Shown: in pieces, positions 24,510 to 33,207 of the stretch
How the letters are laid out: each line of letters opens with the position of its first letter
How positions within the stretch are numbered: position 1 is the first letter of the stretch
NCBI RefSeq assembly: GCF_003480435.1
Contig: NZ_QUJB01000006.1
Span: 62,001-126,000, forward strand
Length of the DNA: 64,000 nt
Reading direction: 5' to 3'
Source: Clostridium sp. AM30-24
GTDB lineage: Bacteria; Bacillota; Clostridia; Lachnospirales; Lachnospiraceae
Notes under the pieces: model-generated
What the model saw: only the letters and a program-made list of their open reading frames with translations
Told to the model about the DNA's origin: nothing
Databases searched by the model: none
Position numbers and translations under genes: made by a program

Positions 24510-26747
24510 TTAACTCTTATAATGCCTTTCAAGGTATACATATAGATAATCCATTCCTTTATAGTCTGGATAATCATTGATATTCGGCTTGTTTTTGGGG
24601 TAGATTTCGAGCCAATCTGATCCCCATGATCCATCGAGATCGTATCCTACTTTTAATGATGACACACTACCAGAAATGCTTGACGATCCACCTGAGATGC
24701 TTGTTCCGTTCAGATACAAATTACCGCTTATGTGCAGTGATCCACGGATGTGAGTTTCCTTGTCAGCATTAACAACAAAGGCATAATCGCTTTTGCCACG
24801 ATATCCAGCCCACAAATACAAGCCTTTAGAGTTTGACGGATTTCCAGACATTCCGGTCATCTCATCGGATGATTGCAAAATACTTCTGCCGTACTCGTCA
24901 GAACAAACAAAATCACCAATTCTGACGATAGCGGATGAATTTCCGTATCCATCTTCCACAGTCAAAATTCCATCTGCAACATCCATAGTTGCGCCTTCTA
25001 TGTGTCCACCAACAATAGTTGCGCTTCGATTTGCTCCGTCATCACCAACAAGGCCGTTGTCATCTATGGTCCAGTTTCCGATTCTTCCAGACTGAGCTGT
25101 GATTTTCCCAGATGCTTCGAGATCTCCCTGTTCTGTCACTTTAAGATTCTTCGAGTTGATGACAAAATGTCCTGTCGTCATCTCAATCTTATTCCCGGTG
25201 ATCTTCAGCTCAGAGTTGAGATTTTCGGTTACTTGACCCTTAGAAACTTTTTTATTAACCTCAAGAGTAATCGCATCAGCCGTTTGAGTAATCTTCGTTG
25301 ATAGCGCTTCCTCTGCTTTCGTCGCACGAGAAACCTCCAACGTAATAGCTTCCGCTGTTTGTGTTATCCTTGAAGAAAGTTTTTCTTCCTCATTCTTGGC
25401 ACGGGTAACTTCCGCCGTGATGGCTTCTGCCGTCACCTTGAACTGGGCTTCTGTGTAATTCTTGAGGTCTGTCACACGAACTGATACTTCCTCGACATTT
25501 TTTTTAATGACAGCTGCTTTTCCCTCAAGCTGAGTTATCTGACTCTGGATATCGAAATTTTCCTCGTAGTCACTGCTACCGGACGCTTCGAACGTGTCCA
25601 TCATGCCCTGTATGCCAGATATTGTGCGCTTAAGGCAATAAGTCTCAATCACATCATCAGATGTATAGCACACCAGCCCGTCTCCAACTTCTACCCAAGG
25701 CAGTCCCGCCGTCACAATCTTACACGGTCGATAAGAAATCCCTGATATCTGGTCATAGACAGATGATGCGATTGTTGCCAAATCATCTGCTGATTTCCCG
25801 TAAACCAGAAAATTTCCTTCTACCACATATGTATTGTTCCCTCCGGTATCATTGGGATATAATGCACCGATATCGCCCTCCTCTTGACGTATCTGCACAC
25901 GGTTAATGGTTTGCGTAACATAATCCTCATACGTTGTCTCAGACTGCTTATAAAAGGCAATTTGCTCTGTATTTTCGCTATCTGACAAACCACTGGGGAA
26001 AAGTTCCTCCGATGGCATCAAGGTTTCCGAAGGATAAAGTCCTGATTTATCTAAAAATTGGTATTTCAATCGGCTTGTCTTGTCCATATGACCGAAGCAC
26101 CCATTAATCTCACAAATTGCTTGAATAACATCAAGCCCATTCAGCTGCTCTGGCTCAATTGTCTTTGCAACTTGCATATCATCTAATGGCAATTTCACAT
26201 CTATCTGCTGTATGCCGACATACTCACACAGGCTGCACCGGAACTCCCGAAGCGACATTGGAAATTTAAGTCCTTGATACCACATAGCAACATCAGTTGA
26301 GAATTTGCGCATCCGGTCATAAGCCGTAATCTTTTTCATTCGCCGGTCCGCTTGACGAGTAAATTGTTCCACCGTATAGATTCCCATGGACATCTCATAG
26401 TCCCCAACTTCAACGCTGACCATGAATTCTTTCCCTGTCAAATCCTGCAACACATCCGCAACTGTAACCTCAAGTTGTGCCGCATTGCATTCGCCGTATG
26501 CCAGTGTATCAGACTCGCACAGGCTCTCCGTGATCTTTAACGACTCAGTCTGCATCTGACTGTTGTCAATGACATAGATTGGTTCCTGCTCTACCGGAAA
26601 CAAGTCATCTGCTGGAAACAAGGTGTCTTCCGGATAGATCAGCTGGATATCAGAATCAAAAAAACGCAGCTTCCACTTCCGCCGTGTCTTCTCGTTTATA
26701 TTGTCCTGCCAAAATATTTTCTTTATTTCTTCTGGCAACGCCAGCAT
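24510..26747 (-). CDS. tail-associated (Tal/endopeptidase-tail) protein
   Basis: 745 aa. The first ~370 residues resemble the gp18/prophage-tail hub domain: FWQDNINEKTRRKWKLRFFD, VADVLQDLTGKEFMVSVEVG, GLDVIQAICEINGCFGHMD. A coiled coil repeats ITQTAEAITLEVSRA-type units (430-510). The C-terminal part is Gly/Ser-rich and beta-structured. It forms the tip of the tail tube and carries side domains. The position right after the distal tail protein supports this. Confidence 0.8.
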   Translation of the reverse strand: MLALPEEIKKIFWQDNINEKTRRKWKLRFFDSDIQLIYPEDTLFPADDLFPVEQEPIYVIDNSQMQTESLKITESLCESDTLAYGECNAAQLEVTVADVLQDLTGKEFMVSVEVGDYEMSMGIYTVEQFTRQADRRMKKITAYDRMRKFSTDVAMWYQGLKFPMSLREFRCSLCEYVGIQQIDVKLPLDDMQVAKTIEPEQLNGLDVIQAICEINGCFGHMDKTSRLKYQFLDKSGLYPSETLMPSEELFPSGLSDSENTEQIAFYKQSETTYEDYVTQTINRVQIRQEEGDIGALYPNDTGGNNTYVVEGNFLVYGKSADDLATIASSVYDQISGISYRPCKIVTAGLPWVEVGDGLVCYTSDDVIETYCLKRTISGIQGMMDTFEASGSSDYEENFDIQSQITQLEGKAAVIKKNVEEVSVRVTDLKNYTEAQFKVTAEAITAEVTRAKNEEEKLSSRITQTAEAITLEVSRATKAEEALSTKITQTADAITLEVNKKVSKGQVTENLNSELKITGNKIEMTTGHFVINSKNLKVTEQGDLEASGKITAQSGRIGNWTIDDNGLVGDDGANRSATIVGGHIEGATMDVADGILTVEDGYGNSSAIVRIGDFVCSDEYGRSILQSSDEMTGMSGNPSNSKGLYLWAGYRGKSDYAFVVNADKETHIRGSLHISGNLYLNGTSISGGSSSISGSVSSLKVGYDLDGSWGSDWLEIYPKNKPNINDYPDYKGMDYLYVYLERHYKS

Positions 26748-26761
26748 CTATCCTCACCTCG

Positions 26762-27160
26762 CTAATATTCTGTAATTGTTATTTTTATCCCCTTATACAG
26801 GATGGTTTTCTTTACCTCATCCACATTTATGATCTCATACGGCACATCTGAGATATAAAAGGTCCCAGATGCGTATGACGATGTATTGGTATTCCAATAC
26901 TCTATTTCACACTGAACCCTTGCTCCATGTTGTATATACTGATTGAGTCGTTCAACATCTGGTAAATGCATGGGCGGTGTGGTAAATTCAATCGACGTTG
27001 CTGTATGCGGCAGTGCATTTCTATGCAACACCCCATCGCCATCACGGTATGGGTCCAAATCCATTATCTGATCCGGTGTACACTTGTATGATTCCAGCGC
27101 AATTAAGTTATTCGGGAATATTTCTCCATTGATTTTTAAGAGCCATCCATCAAATGCCAT
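26762..27160 (-). CDS. distal tail protein
   Basis: 132 aa from MAFDGWLLKINGEIFPNNLI, with GGAGGCGGG before the ATG. Contains SYKCTPDQIMDLDPYRDGDG and LPHTATSIEFTTPP. Small distal tail (Dit-like) proteins of this type sit directly before the tail hub gene. It forms the hub ring joining tube and tip. Confidence 0.7.
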   Translation of the reverse strand: MAFDGWLLKINGEIFPNNLIALESYKCTPDQIMDLDPYRDGDGVLHRNALPHTATSIEFTTPPMHLPDVERLNQYIQHGARVQCEIEYWNTNTSSYASGTFYISDVPYEIINVDEVKKTILYKGIKITITEY

Positions 27161-27195
27161 TACTGTTCCCGCCTCCTTTTTTGCGCATAAAAATA

Positions 27196-27214
27196 ACACG
27201 CATTTTCTGCGTGC
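27196..27214 (-). terminator. terminator before the distal tail gene
   Basis: CACGCA/TGCGTG stem with TTATTTTTATG following on the minus strand. Confidence 0.5.
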
Positions 27215-27423
27215 TACTCATCGTCATCTGACTCTATAAAACCGATAATATCCTTTTTTCGTACTGCACATTTTACGCCATCTTTGAACGTAAGCTTAAT
27301 AAAATCATTCTCTGATATGAAATCATCATCCATGATTTTTTCCATAACATCATATCTGATCTGAATTCCATATAGTTGAACTGTGGTGCAATAAATATCA
27401 ATCATTTTTTTCTCCACACTCAA
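27214..27423 (-). CDS. hypothetical protein, 69 aa
   Basis: MSVEKKMIDIYCTTVQLYG..., ending in an acidic FIESDDDE. It is the first gene of the tail-tip operon downstream of cassette pair F/G. No family recognised. Confidence 0.5.
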   Translation of the reverse strand: MSVEKKMIDIYCTTVQLYGIQIRYDVMEKIMDDDFISENDFIKLTFKDGVKCAVRKKDIIGFIESDDDE

Positions 27424-27506
27424 AATCTGAACATTCTATTTCACAATGACATTCTAACATAGACGCATGGTGAAATGCGTGATTCTGGATATGAATTAAA
27501 ATTGAG

Positions 27507-27635
27507 TTGACATTTTCTCTATAAATTATATTTAACGGTCACAATTCTGCTTTATTTACGTTTATATTGATGCAGGATCCATACCCTGCAACCTTTCAAA
27601 GGCGACACCATAATGTTACCCCGGTGCCGCCTTTC
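27507..27635 (+). ncRNA. structured plus-strand leader or small RNA (weak)
   Basis: TTGACA at 27507-27512 is followed by AT-rich TATATT at non-ideal spacing. Next come hairpin TGCAGG/CCTGCA (about 27572-27590) and a strong bidirectional terminator GGCGACACC/GGTGCCGCC at 27601-27631. No ORF fits. It lies directly before site S6, so the terminator insulates cassette F. Confidence 0.4.
27601..27635. terminator. terminator before cassette F
   Basis: Stem GGCG.CACC/GGTG.CGCC with T/A tracts on both sides; 13 bp from core S6. Confidence 0.7.
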
Positions 27636-27647
27636 TTACACACGAAA

Positions 27648-27660
27648 TAACAATTTGAGT
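27648..27660 (+). repeat. fibre-cassette recombination core S6
   Basis: TAACAATTTGAGT, plus orientation, followed by CAG, as in S7. Confidence 0.8.
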
Positions 27661-28209
27661 CAGAAGTTTGCAGCAAAAGATATTAGCAACGGAAGTCTCA
27701 ATCAGATAACAACAACAGGATTTTATTTCGGTAGTAACATTACGGAAGTAACTCCATATATAAAAAGCCATAAGTGGTGTCTTATCAATGCTTATGTTAG
27801 CGGAAACTCTGCAAGCATATTTGTAATAGCTGGCGACGCTATGGCTTTAAGCATTTATCGAAACGGCGATGGAGTATACAGTTATTATCCGATTGCAACA
27901 AAGTCGGAGTTAGAAAAATCTGGAGTTTGTATTGGTGGTATACACATTCATAGTTGTGCGAACAAGTCCAGTGCTACAACAAAGAAATTTACTCCAACGA
28001 ATGCTAATTCCCACATGGCCGGTCTTCTGATTGTGGACCAGAATAACAAGACAGACGTTTATTCCATCGGCCGGCTATCTGGTGTACAGCCGTTACTGAA
28101 AAAGTCCGATGCTGATTTACCAACAATATCCTCTGGTGTATTAAGTGTATCGCTTGTTGCGTGGGGATCCATCGCATTTGTTAGCTTTGATGAATTCACA
28201 ATATCATGA
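27648..28209 (+). CDS. silent tail-fibre C-terminal cassette F
   Basis: Reads NNLSQKFAAKDISNGSLNQI from the repeat, with junction YYPIATKSELEKSG and C-terminal MAGLLIVDQNNKTDVYSIGR shared with cassette D. The only upstream start in the open frame lies in the terminator stem and has no ribosome site. Convergent with G (27-nt gap). A stored alternative tip. Confidence 0.73.
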
Positions 28210-28235
28210 TTTAATGAACTTGGATAGTTAAAATT

Positions 28236-28784
28236 CTACCATGCACTCCACGATGGATTCGAACCTGAGTATTTTCTGAATTTGATATAATTTGGACTGT
28301 TTAAAATCATTTGGGAAAATAAATTATCTGGAAATTGAACAAATATACCCCATCCGATAAAATCAGATGGACCATTTGTTATAGTGGAAGCTGATTGAAT
28401 GCTATAAATTCCAGGTGCTATCGCAAGATTTCTTCCTCTGTTTAGATCGCCAGCTATAACACCACGATACATTAGGACAGTATTCAAATCCGACTTTGAA
28501 ACGCGTTCGCTCCACCCACCATCTTTATCGTATGTCGCGAATACACGAGTTCCAGCGGTATTGGTCCCGGCGTAGATTGCGAACCCGTAACCGTAACCCT
28601 GATTGCCACGACCACCTGCAGTAATTAGTGTTCCATAGCCAAAACCGCCAGATATAATTTCAGATGGGCATGATTTTGGTGTTATACCATAAGTTGAGAC
28701 CTCAACAGATTCTGTGATAATTGTTGCAAGAGATTCCCCTTCTGGAAACCATTTTACATTTCTACCGTTCAATTTCTGACTCAA
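28236..28784 (-). CDS. silent tail-fibre C-terminal cassette G
   Basis: NNLSQKLNGRNVKWFPEGES after the repeat, then a Gly/Tyr-rich region (GGRGNQGYGYGFAIYAG) and the junction WSERVSKSDLNTVL. The TTG within the repeat is the only start; reading further up gives an in-frame TAA. The repeat lies about 15 bp beyond the stop of the late regulator gene. A stored alternative tip. Confidence 0.73.
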   Translation of the reverse strand: MSQKLNGRNVKWFPEGESLATIITESVEVSTYGITPKSCPSEIISGGFGYGTLITAGGRGNQGYGYGFAIYAGTNTAGTRVFATYDKDGGWSERVSKSDLNTVLMYRGVIAGDLNRGRNLAIAPGIYSIQSASTITNGPSDFIGWGIFVQFPDNLFSQMILNSPNYIKFRKYSGSNPSWSAW

Positions 28785-28791
28785 ATTGTTA
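28779..28791 (-). repeat. fibre-cassette recombination core S7
   Basis: TAACAATTTGAGT on the minus strand, followed by CAGAAATTG. Confidence 0.8.
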
Positions 28792-28803
28792 TATGATCCG
28801 TAA

Positions 28804-29256
28804 CTACTGCGAATTTATCCGCTCTATGATCCGGTCTATTCTCTTTGACACCGTACTCCGATCACAGTCAAGTTCAGCTGCAATATCATAGTCAGACATT
28901 CTCTCCACATATTTCATGATCAGCAACTGCTTGTCTTGTAGATGTTCCGGCGGAAAACTTTCCAGATACTGCTCGATATCCAGCTTCATGTCCTCGAAAA
29001 GCTGTTCATTGCCTTTGAGGTCGATGAGAAGTTGACGAATAGTCTTATCTCGTTCTTCCGTGGATTTCACGGTCGCTCCGGAAACAACAAAATGACATTC
29101 TGTAAAAGGAAACTGCTGCATGGATCCCTTAACAACTCCGCATACCTGCTGAACCGGATTGTCTTCATAGTGCTTAATCCGGCGCCGAATGCGTTTTATT
29201 TCTGATTCCAGATATGTATAGGTCGCCAGATAATCCCTTGTCAGAATCTTTATCAT
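28804..29256 (-). CDS. RinA/ArpU-like late transcription regulator
   Basis: 150 aa. A helical N-terminus (SEIKRIRRRIKHYEDN), then a C-terminal sigma-4-like helix-turn-helix: MKYVERMSDYDIAAELDCDR, STVSKRIDRIIERI. Phage RinA/ArpU proteins activate late gene transcription. The position just downstream of the large terminase is unusual but the HTH is clear. It could alternatively be a small terminase. Confidence 0.65.
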   Translation of the reverse strand: MIKILTRDYLATYTYLESEIKRIRRRIKHYEDNPVQQVCGVVKGSMQQFPFTECHFVVSGATVKSTEERDKTIRQLLIDLKGNEQLFEDMKLDIEQYLESFPPEHLQDKQLLIMKYVERMSDYDIAAELDCDRSTVSKRIDRIIERINSQ

Positions 29257-29272
29257 AGTTGCATTCTCCTCT

Positions 29273-31060
29273 CTAAAATAATCGTCTCATAACCTTCACT
29301 TCTGCTGAAGTTCCGCTTCCTTTTGCAATAAATACCGCTAAACTGGCAAGCGCATCAGGTGCATCATCATTTTTGTTCTTTCCGTTTATCGTAAAGCTAT
29401 AAACATTATTCATGAATTTTCGATACTCAATGTTTTGATAACCACTGTCCCGAAAATAAAAGTTCCTTATGGCCTGTGCATTATCCCAAATTCTCTGTTC
29501 TTTCCGCTGATGTGTTTTCGACGCACTGCCACCAGTACCAAGGATCATCTGCTGTGCAAATTTCGACACCAAATTGACTTTTACGCCCTTTTCCTGTAGC
29601 ATCTTGTCAATTTCATCCTTGTACATTTCTCCGCCCGCATTCGCCTCAAAAAAGGCATTGCTGACCTGATTCTTTATCAGAGTTTGTACTACCTTGGGCT
29701 GAGTAATCGTTTTCTCACTGTTGTCAAATACCACATCGTGAATATAAACGGATCCATCGCTGTATACATAAGCTACCGGCATCGCCAAGTAGTCAGATCC
29801 ACCCAGTGCGACGTCACATGCAGATACTATTTTTACTGGTTCCTCATTAGGAAGAACACCATTATAGAAGTTCATATGCTCCGGATTAAATACAGCTCCA
29901 TCACGCTCAATTGGCTCCTGCTGACACTGGCTGAACCATGATGCCATATCGTCGTTTTCTTCAAACTTTGCCCGTTCAATCCGGTAATACTTCGTGCTGA
30001 ATCCGAGATTATAATCATAATCAAAATTGCTTTCATCTGTTTCTGGATCCAGTGCCGGTATTTTCAATACATCCCATCGAACATCCTTTGCCTCAGGATT
30101 GTTTTCGAGGAATGATAATCTGTTCATATAGATATCGTGCAGGCTCCAGATGGTTCCGTTGTAAATAACCTTGCATTTCTCTTTCTTACGCTTCATCAGG
30201 TTATTATCAAAAATCGTTTGTTTTCTTCTAAGGACATCCGGACTAAGGACATCTTGTATTCCTTCCAGAATATCATCAGCAATTAACCATCCAGTCGCAT
30301 CGTACAGTCCATTCAGACCAGATGTCAGTCCCTTACCTGACAATGATTTATACTTTTTCTTTCTCTCCAGATCAACTGTATTAGCCTTAGCGTCTGTGTC
30401 TACTATCTTCGCCTTTGGAAAAACATCCTGATGGCAATAAACAGGATCTGTCCATATCTCCTTAACTCCATCGAGAAAAGCGCCTCCAGCATCCTCTTTA
30501 TACGAACAATACAGATTACTCAGCTCTGTATTTCTGCAACAATGCCAGCTTATCCCCATTGTAATGATCTGCGTCTTTCCTACTCGGGCTGGCATGTGTA
30601 TAAACAGTTCATCCAGTTGATCATCTTCCAGCATTTGCAGTTTGTTGACTACTTTAATAAGAGTTTTTCGGCGAGGCTCATAAAACCGCTGCTGTGGCTT
30701 TCTGTTTTTCTCTATGTACAAACAATAACTGTCCAGTAAATACGGCGCTTCAAATAGCATCGTATCCCAATACAACTTGTCCCACTGCCGGTCTCCGGTC
30801 ACTGAATATCTGTTGGCTGCCCATTTCTTGATGTATCCAGAATATGCCATGATGAAATCTCGACCGGCCAGTGTAATCTCTGGGTTATCATCCATCGCAT
30901 ATTGCAATTCCGCCAGTAAATAGCTCAGCGATTCATACGACGGCGGGGATTCCAGTTGCCGCTTCAAACCGTTTATGATCGTCCTGTGTCCTTGAAAGTC
31001 CAAAAAACAGAGCCTCCTTCCTCTGATATTCAAAGGTCGAAGGCTCATAAAGGCTCTCAT
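29273..31060 (-). CDS. terminase large subunit
   Basis: 595 aa. ATPase domain with Walker A-like HMPARVGKTQIITMG (about 153-167) and Walker B WLIADDILEG. Nuclease domain begins SACDVALGGSDYLAMPVAYV with a catalytic-type Asp, and ends near DDAPDALASLAVFI. It cuts and pumps DNA into the procapsid. The start is not certain: no strong ribosome site precedes the first Met. The portal gene, usually next, is displaced by the tail-tip and lysis module. Confidence 0.9.
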   Translation of the reverse strand: MRAFMSLRPLNIRGRRLCFLDFQGHRTIINGLKRQLESPPSYESLSYLLAELQYAMDDNPEITLAGRDFIMAYSGYIKKWAANRYSVTGDRQWDKLYWDTMLFEAPYLLDSYCLYIEKNRKPQQRFYEPRRKTLIKVVNKLQMLEDDQLDELFIHMPARVGKTQIITMGISWHCCRNTELSNLYCSYKEDAGGAFLDGVKEIWTDPVYCHQDVFPKAKIVDTDAKANTVDLERKKKYKSLSGKGLTSGLNGLYDATGWLIADDILEGIQDVLSPDVLRRKQTIFDNNLMKRKKEKCKVIYNGTIWSLHDIYMNRLSFLENNPEAKDVRWDVLKIPALDPETDESNFDYDYNLGFSTKYYRIERAKFEENDDMASWFSQCQQEPIERDGAVFNPEHMNFYNGVLPNEEPVKIVSACDVALGGSDYLAMPVAYVYSDGSVYIHDVVFDNSEKTITQPKVVQTLIKNQVSNAFFEANAGGEMYKDEIDKMLQEKGVKVNLVSKFAQQMILGTGGSASKTHQRKEQRIWDNAQAIRNFYFRDSGYQNIEYRKFMNNVYSFTINGKNKNDDAPDALASLAVFIAKGSGTSAEVKVMRRLF

Positions 31061-31125
31061 TTAAATCGACATCAACAAGATTTATTCTGCAATTTTAACA
31101 ATCGGCGTTGAATATCTCTGGAAAA

Positions 31126-31383
31126 TCAATGTGAACCCATAGATCCGAAATTTTCCATTGGATAGTTATGTTTATGCGTATTTGCGAAAACCTTAATCAA
31201 GCACTTTTCAGACTTATCCTTAAATACACATTCACTACATCGAAACACTAAATCGTTCGACTGTTCTGTTTTTTGACAATTCATACAGTAATTTTTCGTA
31301 AAGATATCCAATCCCTCTACGGCTTTGGTAATATCATCTGAATTTCCGTTCATGAAATTTGACCTTTCAGTTTGCTGTCCCAT
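31126..31383 (-). CDS. small cysteine-rich protein
   Basis: 85 aa from MGQQTERSNFMNGNSDD, chosen for GGGAGGGTTAGA before the ATG; overlaps the next gene upstream. CMNCQKTE and FRCSECVFKD look like a zinc site. Unknown function. Confidence 0.55.
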   Translation of the reverse strand: MGQQTERSNFMNGNSDDITKAVEGLDIFTKNYCMNCQKTEQSNDLVFRCSECVFKDKSEKCLIKVFANTHKHNYPMENFGSMGSH

Positions 31384-31384
31384 T

Positions 31385-31624
31385 CTAACCCTCCCATACA
31401 TGCACGATAAATTTTTTTCGGCATTTACTATTTTTACATTTATACGGCATCTTTAAAATTCTGGTCTCCGGAAGAATCTTCACAGCTTTCTTCCCACACC
31501 ACGGACAAACTGCCCAACTGCTGTTGTCTGGAAATATTTTCACCGACGCAATACCGTCAAATCCATCCTCTGGCGGATTCATACAATGCCGAAATTTGTC
31601 TTGAGCTATATTCACCATATTCAT
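31385..31624 (-). CDS. zinc-ribbon protein
   Basis: 79 aa. AVCPWCGKKAVKILPETRIL and YKCKNSKCRKKFIVHV form a four-Cys zinc ribbon. Overlaps neighbours at both ends, so part of a coupled operon. Confidence 0.6.
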   Translation of the reverse strand: MNMVNIAQDKFRHCMNPPEDGFDGIASVKIFPDNSSWAVCPWCGKKAVKILPETRILKMPYKCKNSKCRKKFIVHVWEG

Positions 31625-31872
31625 TATCTCACCCTCGCCATATGCTTTTCCCTCACAATATCATAATCTTTTATAGTATGTCTTCCGTTTTTATCAACCT
31701 TAATGTTTTCAAATTCGCATTGAATAGATCTTCCATCCACATAACTGCATGATGCATGAAAATCGATGGCTGTAACTCCTTTTTGCCATTTCCCGTTGGC
31801 ATAAAGTTTTACAAACTTACCCTTTTGCACTCTAATGATGATATCACAGTGTTTCCTTTTCATTCTTTTCAA
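31624..31872 (-). CDS. hypothetical protein, 82 aa
   Basis: Basic protein starting MKRMKRKHCDIIIRVQKGK, beta-rich. ATGA-type overlap with the previous gene. No family recognised. Confidence 0.55.
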   Translation of the reverse strand: MKRMKRKHCDIIIRVQKGKFVKLYANGKWQKGVTAIDFHASCSYVDGRSIQCEFENIKVDKNGRHTIKDYDIVREKHMARVR

Positions 31873-32185
31873 ACTTTACCCCCGTATCACACTTCTGCTT
31901 GATCCGTCTCAACTTATCGACTTCTTTTACCAAATTGTGCGGTATCTGAATGACTGTTATCAACTTATCGCCCGTGAATATGTATGCCTTGTCCGAATAG
32001 AGCCGAATTTGATTCGCCGTGCGTTCCTTGAAGTACAGACTATCCACCCATTTCTTCAAGTTTCCAGTACAATCACCATGCCGAAGTCCGTTTTCGTATG
32101 CTATTTTTGCAATCCGGTCAGACGACTTCTCTTTTAAGCCACACCGTTGTTTCATTCTCTTCTTCGCATGTTTCGTAACAATCAA
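31844..32185 (-). CDS. hypothetical phage protein, 113 aa
   Basis: Begins MIVTKHAKKRMKQRCGLKEK, a motif seen in small phage proteins resembling RNase-toxin-like folds (TKHAxxRxxQR). Ends Lys/Glu-rich. No catalytic site can be assigned. Confidence 0.55.
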   Translation of the reverse strand: MIVTKHAKKRMKQRCGLKEKSSDRIAKIAYENGLRHGDCTGNLKKWVDSLYFKERTANQIRLYSDKAYIFTGDKLITVIQIPHNLVKEVDKLRRIKQKCDTGVKFEKNEKETL

Positions 32186-32249
32186 TCAAATCCACCTCTT
32201 TTCGGGCAAAAAAATACCAACCACCGAATATTGATGGTTGGTAAATTTA

Positions 32250-32606
32250 CTATTGTTCAAAAAATTGTTTTCCAGATAAAGGCGACCATGACAAAGCATT
32301 CACAGGTCTCACACTTGCGACATGTTTGACATTCTTTACTGGTCTCACACGTTTTACATTTTTTATAGGTGTTATTTTTTTTACTGGCTTAATCGGACCA
32401 CTTCCTGTTGCATTCTCGGTAAAGAATACACAACGTCCATTTTTGTCACGAACCCAACCGTTTTCATACCAACCGAAATGGTGCCCGTTATAGCCGTAAA
32501 CCTTATTTTCATAGAAATATGCAACCGGATTTCCCTTGAATAAGTAGATGGATTCATCGTCTTCAGTATACGCAACTGGGTTCCCATAGGAATCATAAAA
32601 TGTCAT
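32250..32606 (-). CDS. 4-fold beta-flower-type repeat protein
   Basis: 118 aa. Four short repeats in the first 75 residues: MTFYDSYGNPVAYTEDD, IYLFKGNPVAYFYENKVYG, HFGWYENGWVRDKNGRCVFF. This is the pattern of the small 4-fold beta-flower domain. The C-terminus is a Lys/Val/Pro repeat (PVKKITPIKNVKRVRPVKNV). Function unknown. Confidence 0.6.
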   Translation of the reverse strand: MTFYDSYGNPVAYTEDDESIYLFKGNPVAYFYENKVYGYNGHHFGWYENGWVRDKNGRCVFFTENATGSGPIKPVKKITPIKNVKRVRPVKNVKHVASVRPVNALSWSPLSGKQFFEQ

Positions 32607-32682
32607 ATAATATCCCTCCTTGTACTGGATTATAAGAAATTATACCACTCCAACCACCAATATTCAATTCTCAATGTTCAAC

Positions 32683-32753
32683 TGAGCCAGCGGGATTCGA
32701 ACCCGCGAATGCAGGAGTCAAAGTCCTGTGCCTTACCGCTTGGCGATGACCCA
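32683..32753 (-). tRNA. tRNA-Gln(TTG)
   Basis: Full cloverleaf: acceptor TGGGTCA/TGGCTCA, D arm CGCCAAGCGGTAAGGC, anticodon loop CTTTGAC, T arm GCGGGTTCGAATCCCGC. First of the tRNA cluster. Confidence 0.9.
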
Positions 32754-32757
32754 TTAT

Positions 32758-33051
32758 TTAATCTAAACCAACTGTCTTTCTCAGATTGCTATACAGCCTT
32801 GAAAGGACCGATACCGTAACCGTAAGTTCGTTGATACGGATACAATCTTGCTGGTGCTGATCTTCCAAAGACTTCATTCTCGAAAGCTGATTCCTACTCT
32901 TATCAATTTCTTGCATTAGTTCCTTAATTTGAATCTTTGTATTAAGTTCCAGTTCCAGAACTTTATCCTTTAAATCTATATTCTCTTTTTCAAGTTTCAG
33001 ATATTGTTCCTCTAAAAAATCTCTTTTCCAAAACTGAATTCTATCCGCCAT
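32758..33051 (-). CDS. coiled-coil protein
   Basis: 97 aa from MADRIQFWKRDFLEEQYLK, with GGGAGGAAAC before the ATG. Nearly all coiled coil (KENIDLKDKVLELELNTKI; MQEIDKSRNQLSRMKSLEDQ). It lies between tRNA genes, 4 nt from tRNA-Gln. Unknown function. Confidence 0.55.
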   Translation of the reverse strand: MADRIQFWKRDFLEEQYLKLEKENIDLKDKVLELELNTKIQIKELMQEIDKSRNQLSRMKSLEDQHQQDCIRINELTVTVSVLSRLYSNLRKTVGLD

Positions 33052-33207
33052 GTTTCCTCCCATGTTATGTAGATGGGACAATGTAATTGCGCTACACTGT
33101 CCCCATTGCTTATCAGGCAATCGCTATCTTCTTAAGATATTTAACGTTTCCAACGCCTCAAAAAGATTCGCCGATCTACATAAATCCATGCGCAATATGG
33201 AATTCAT

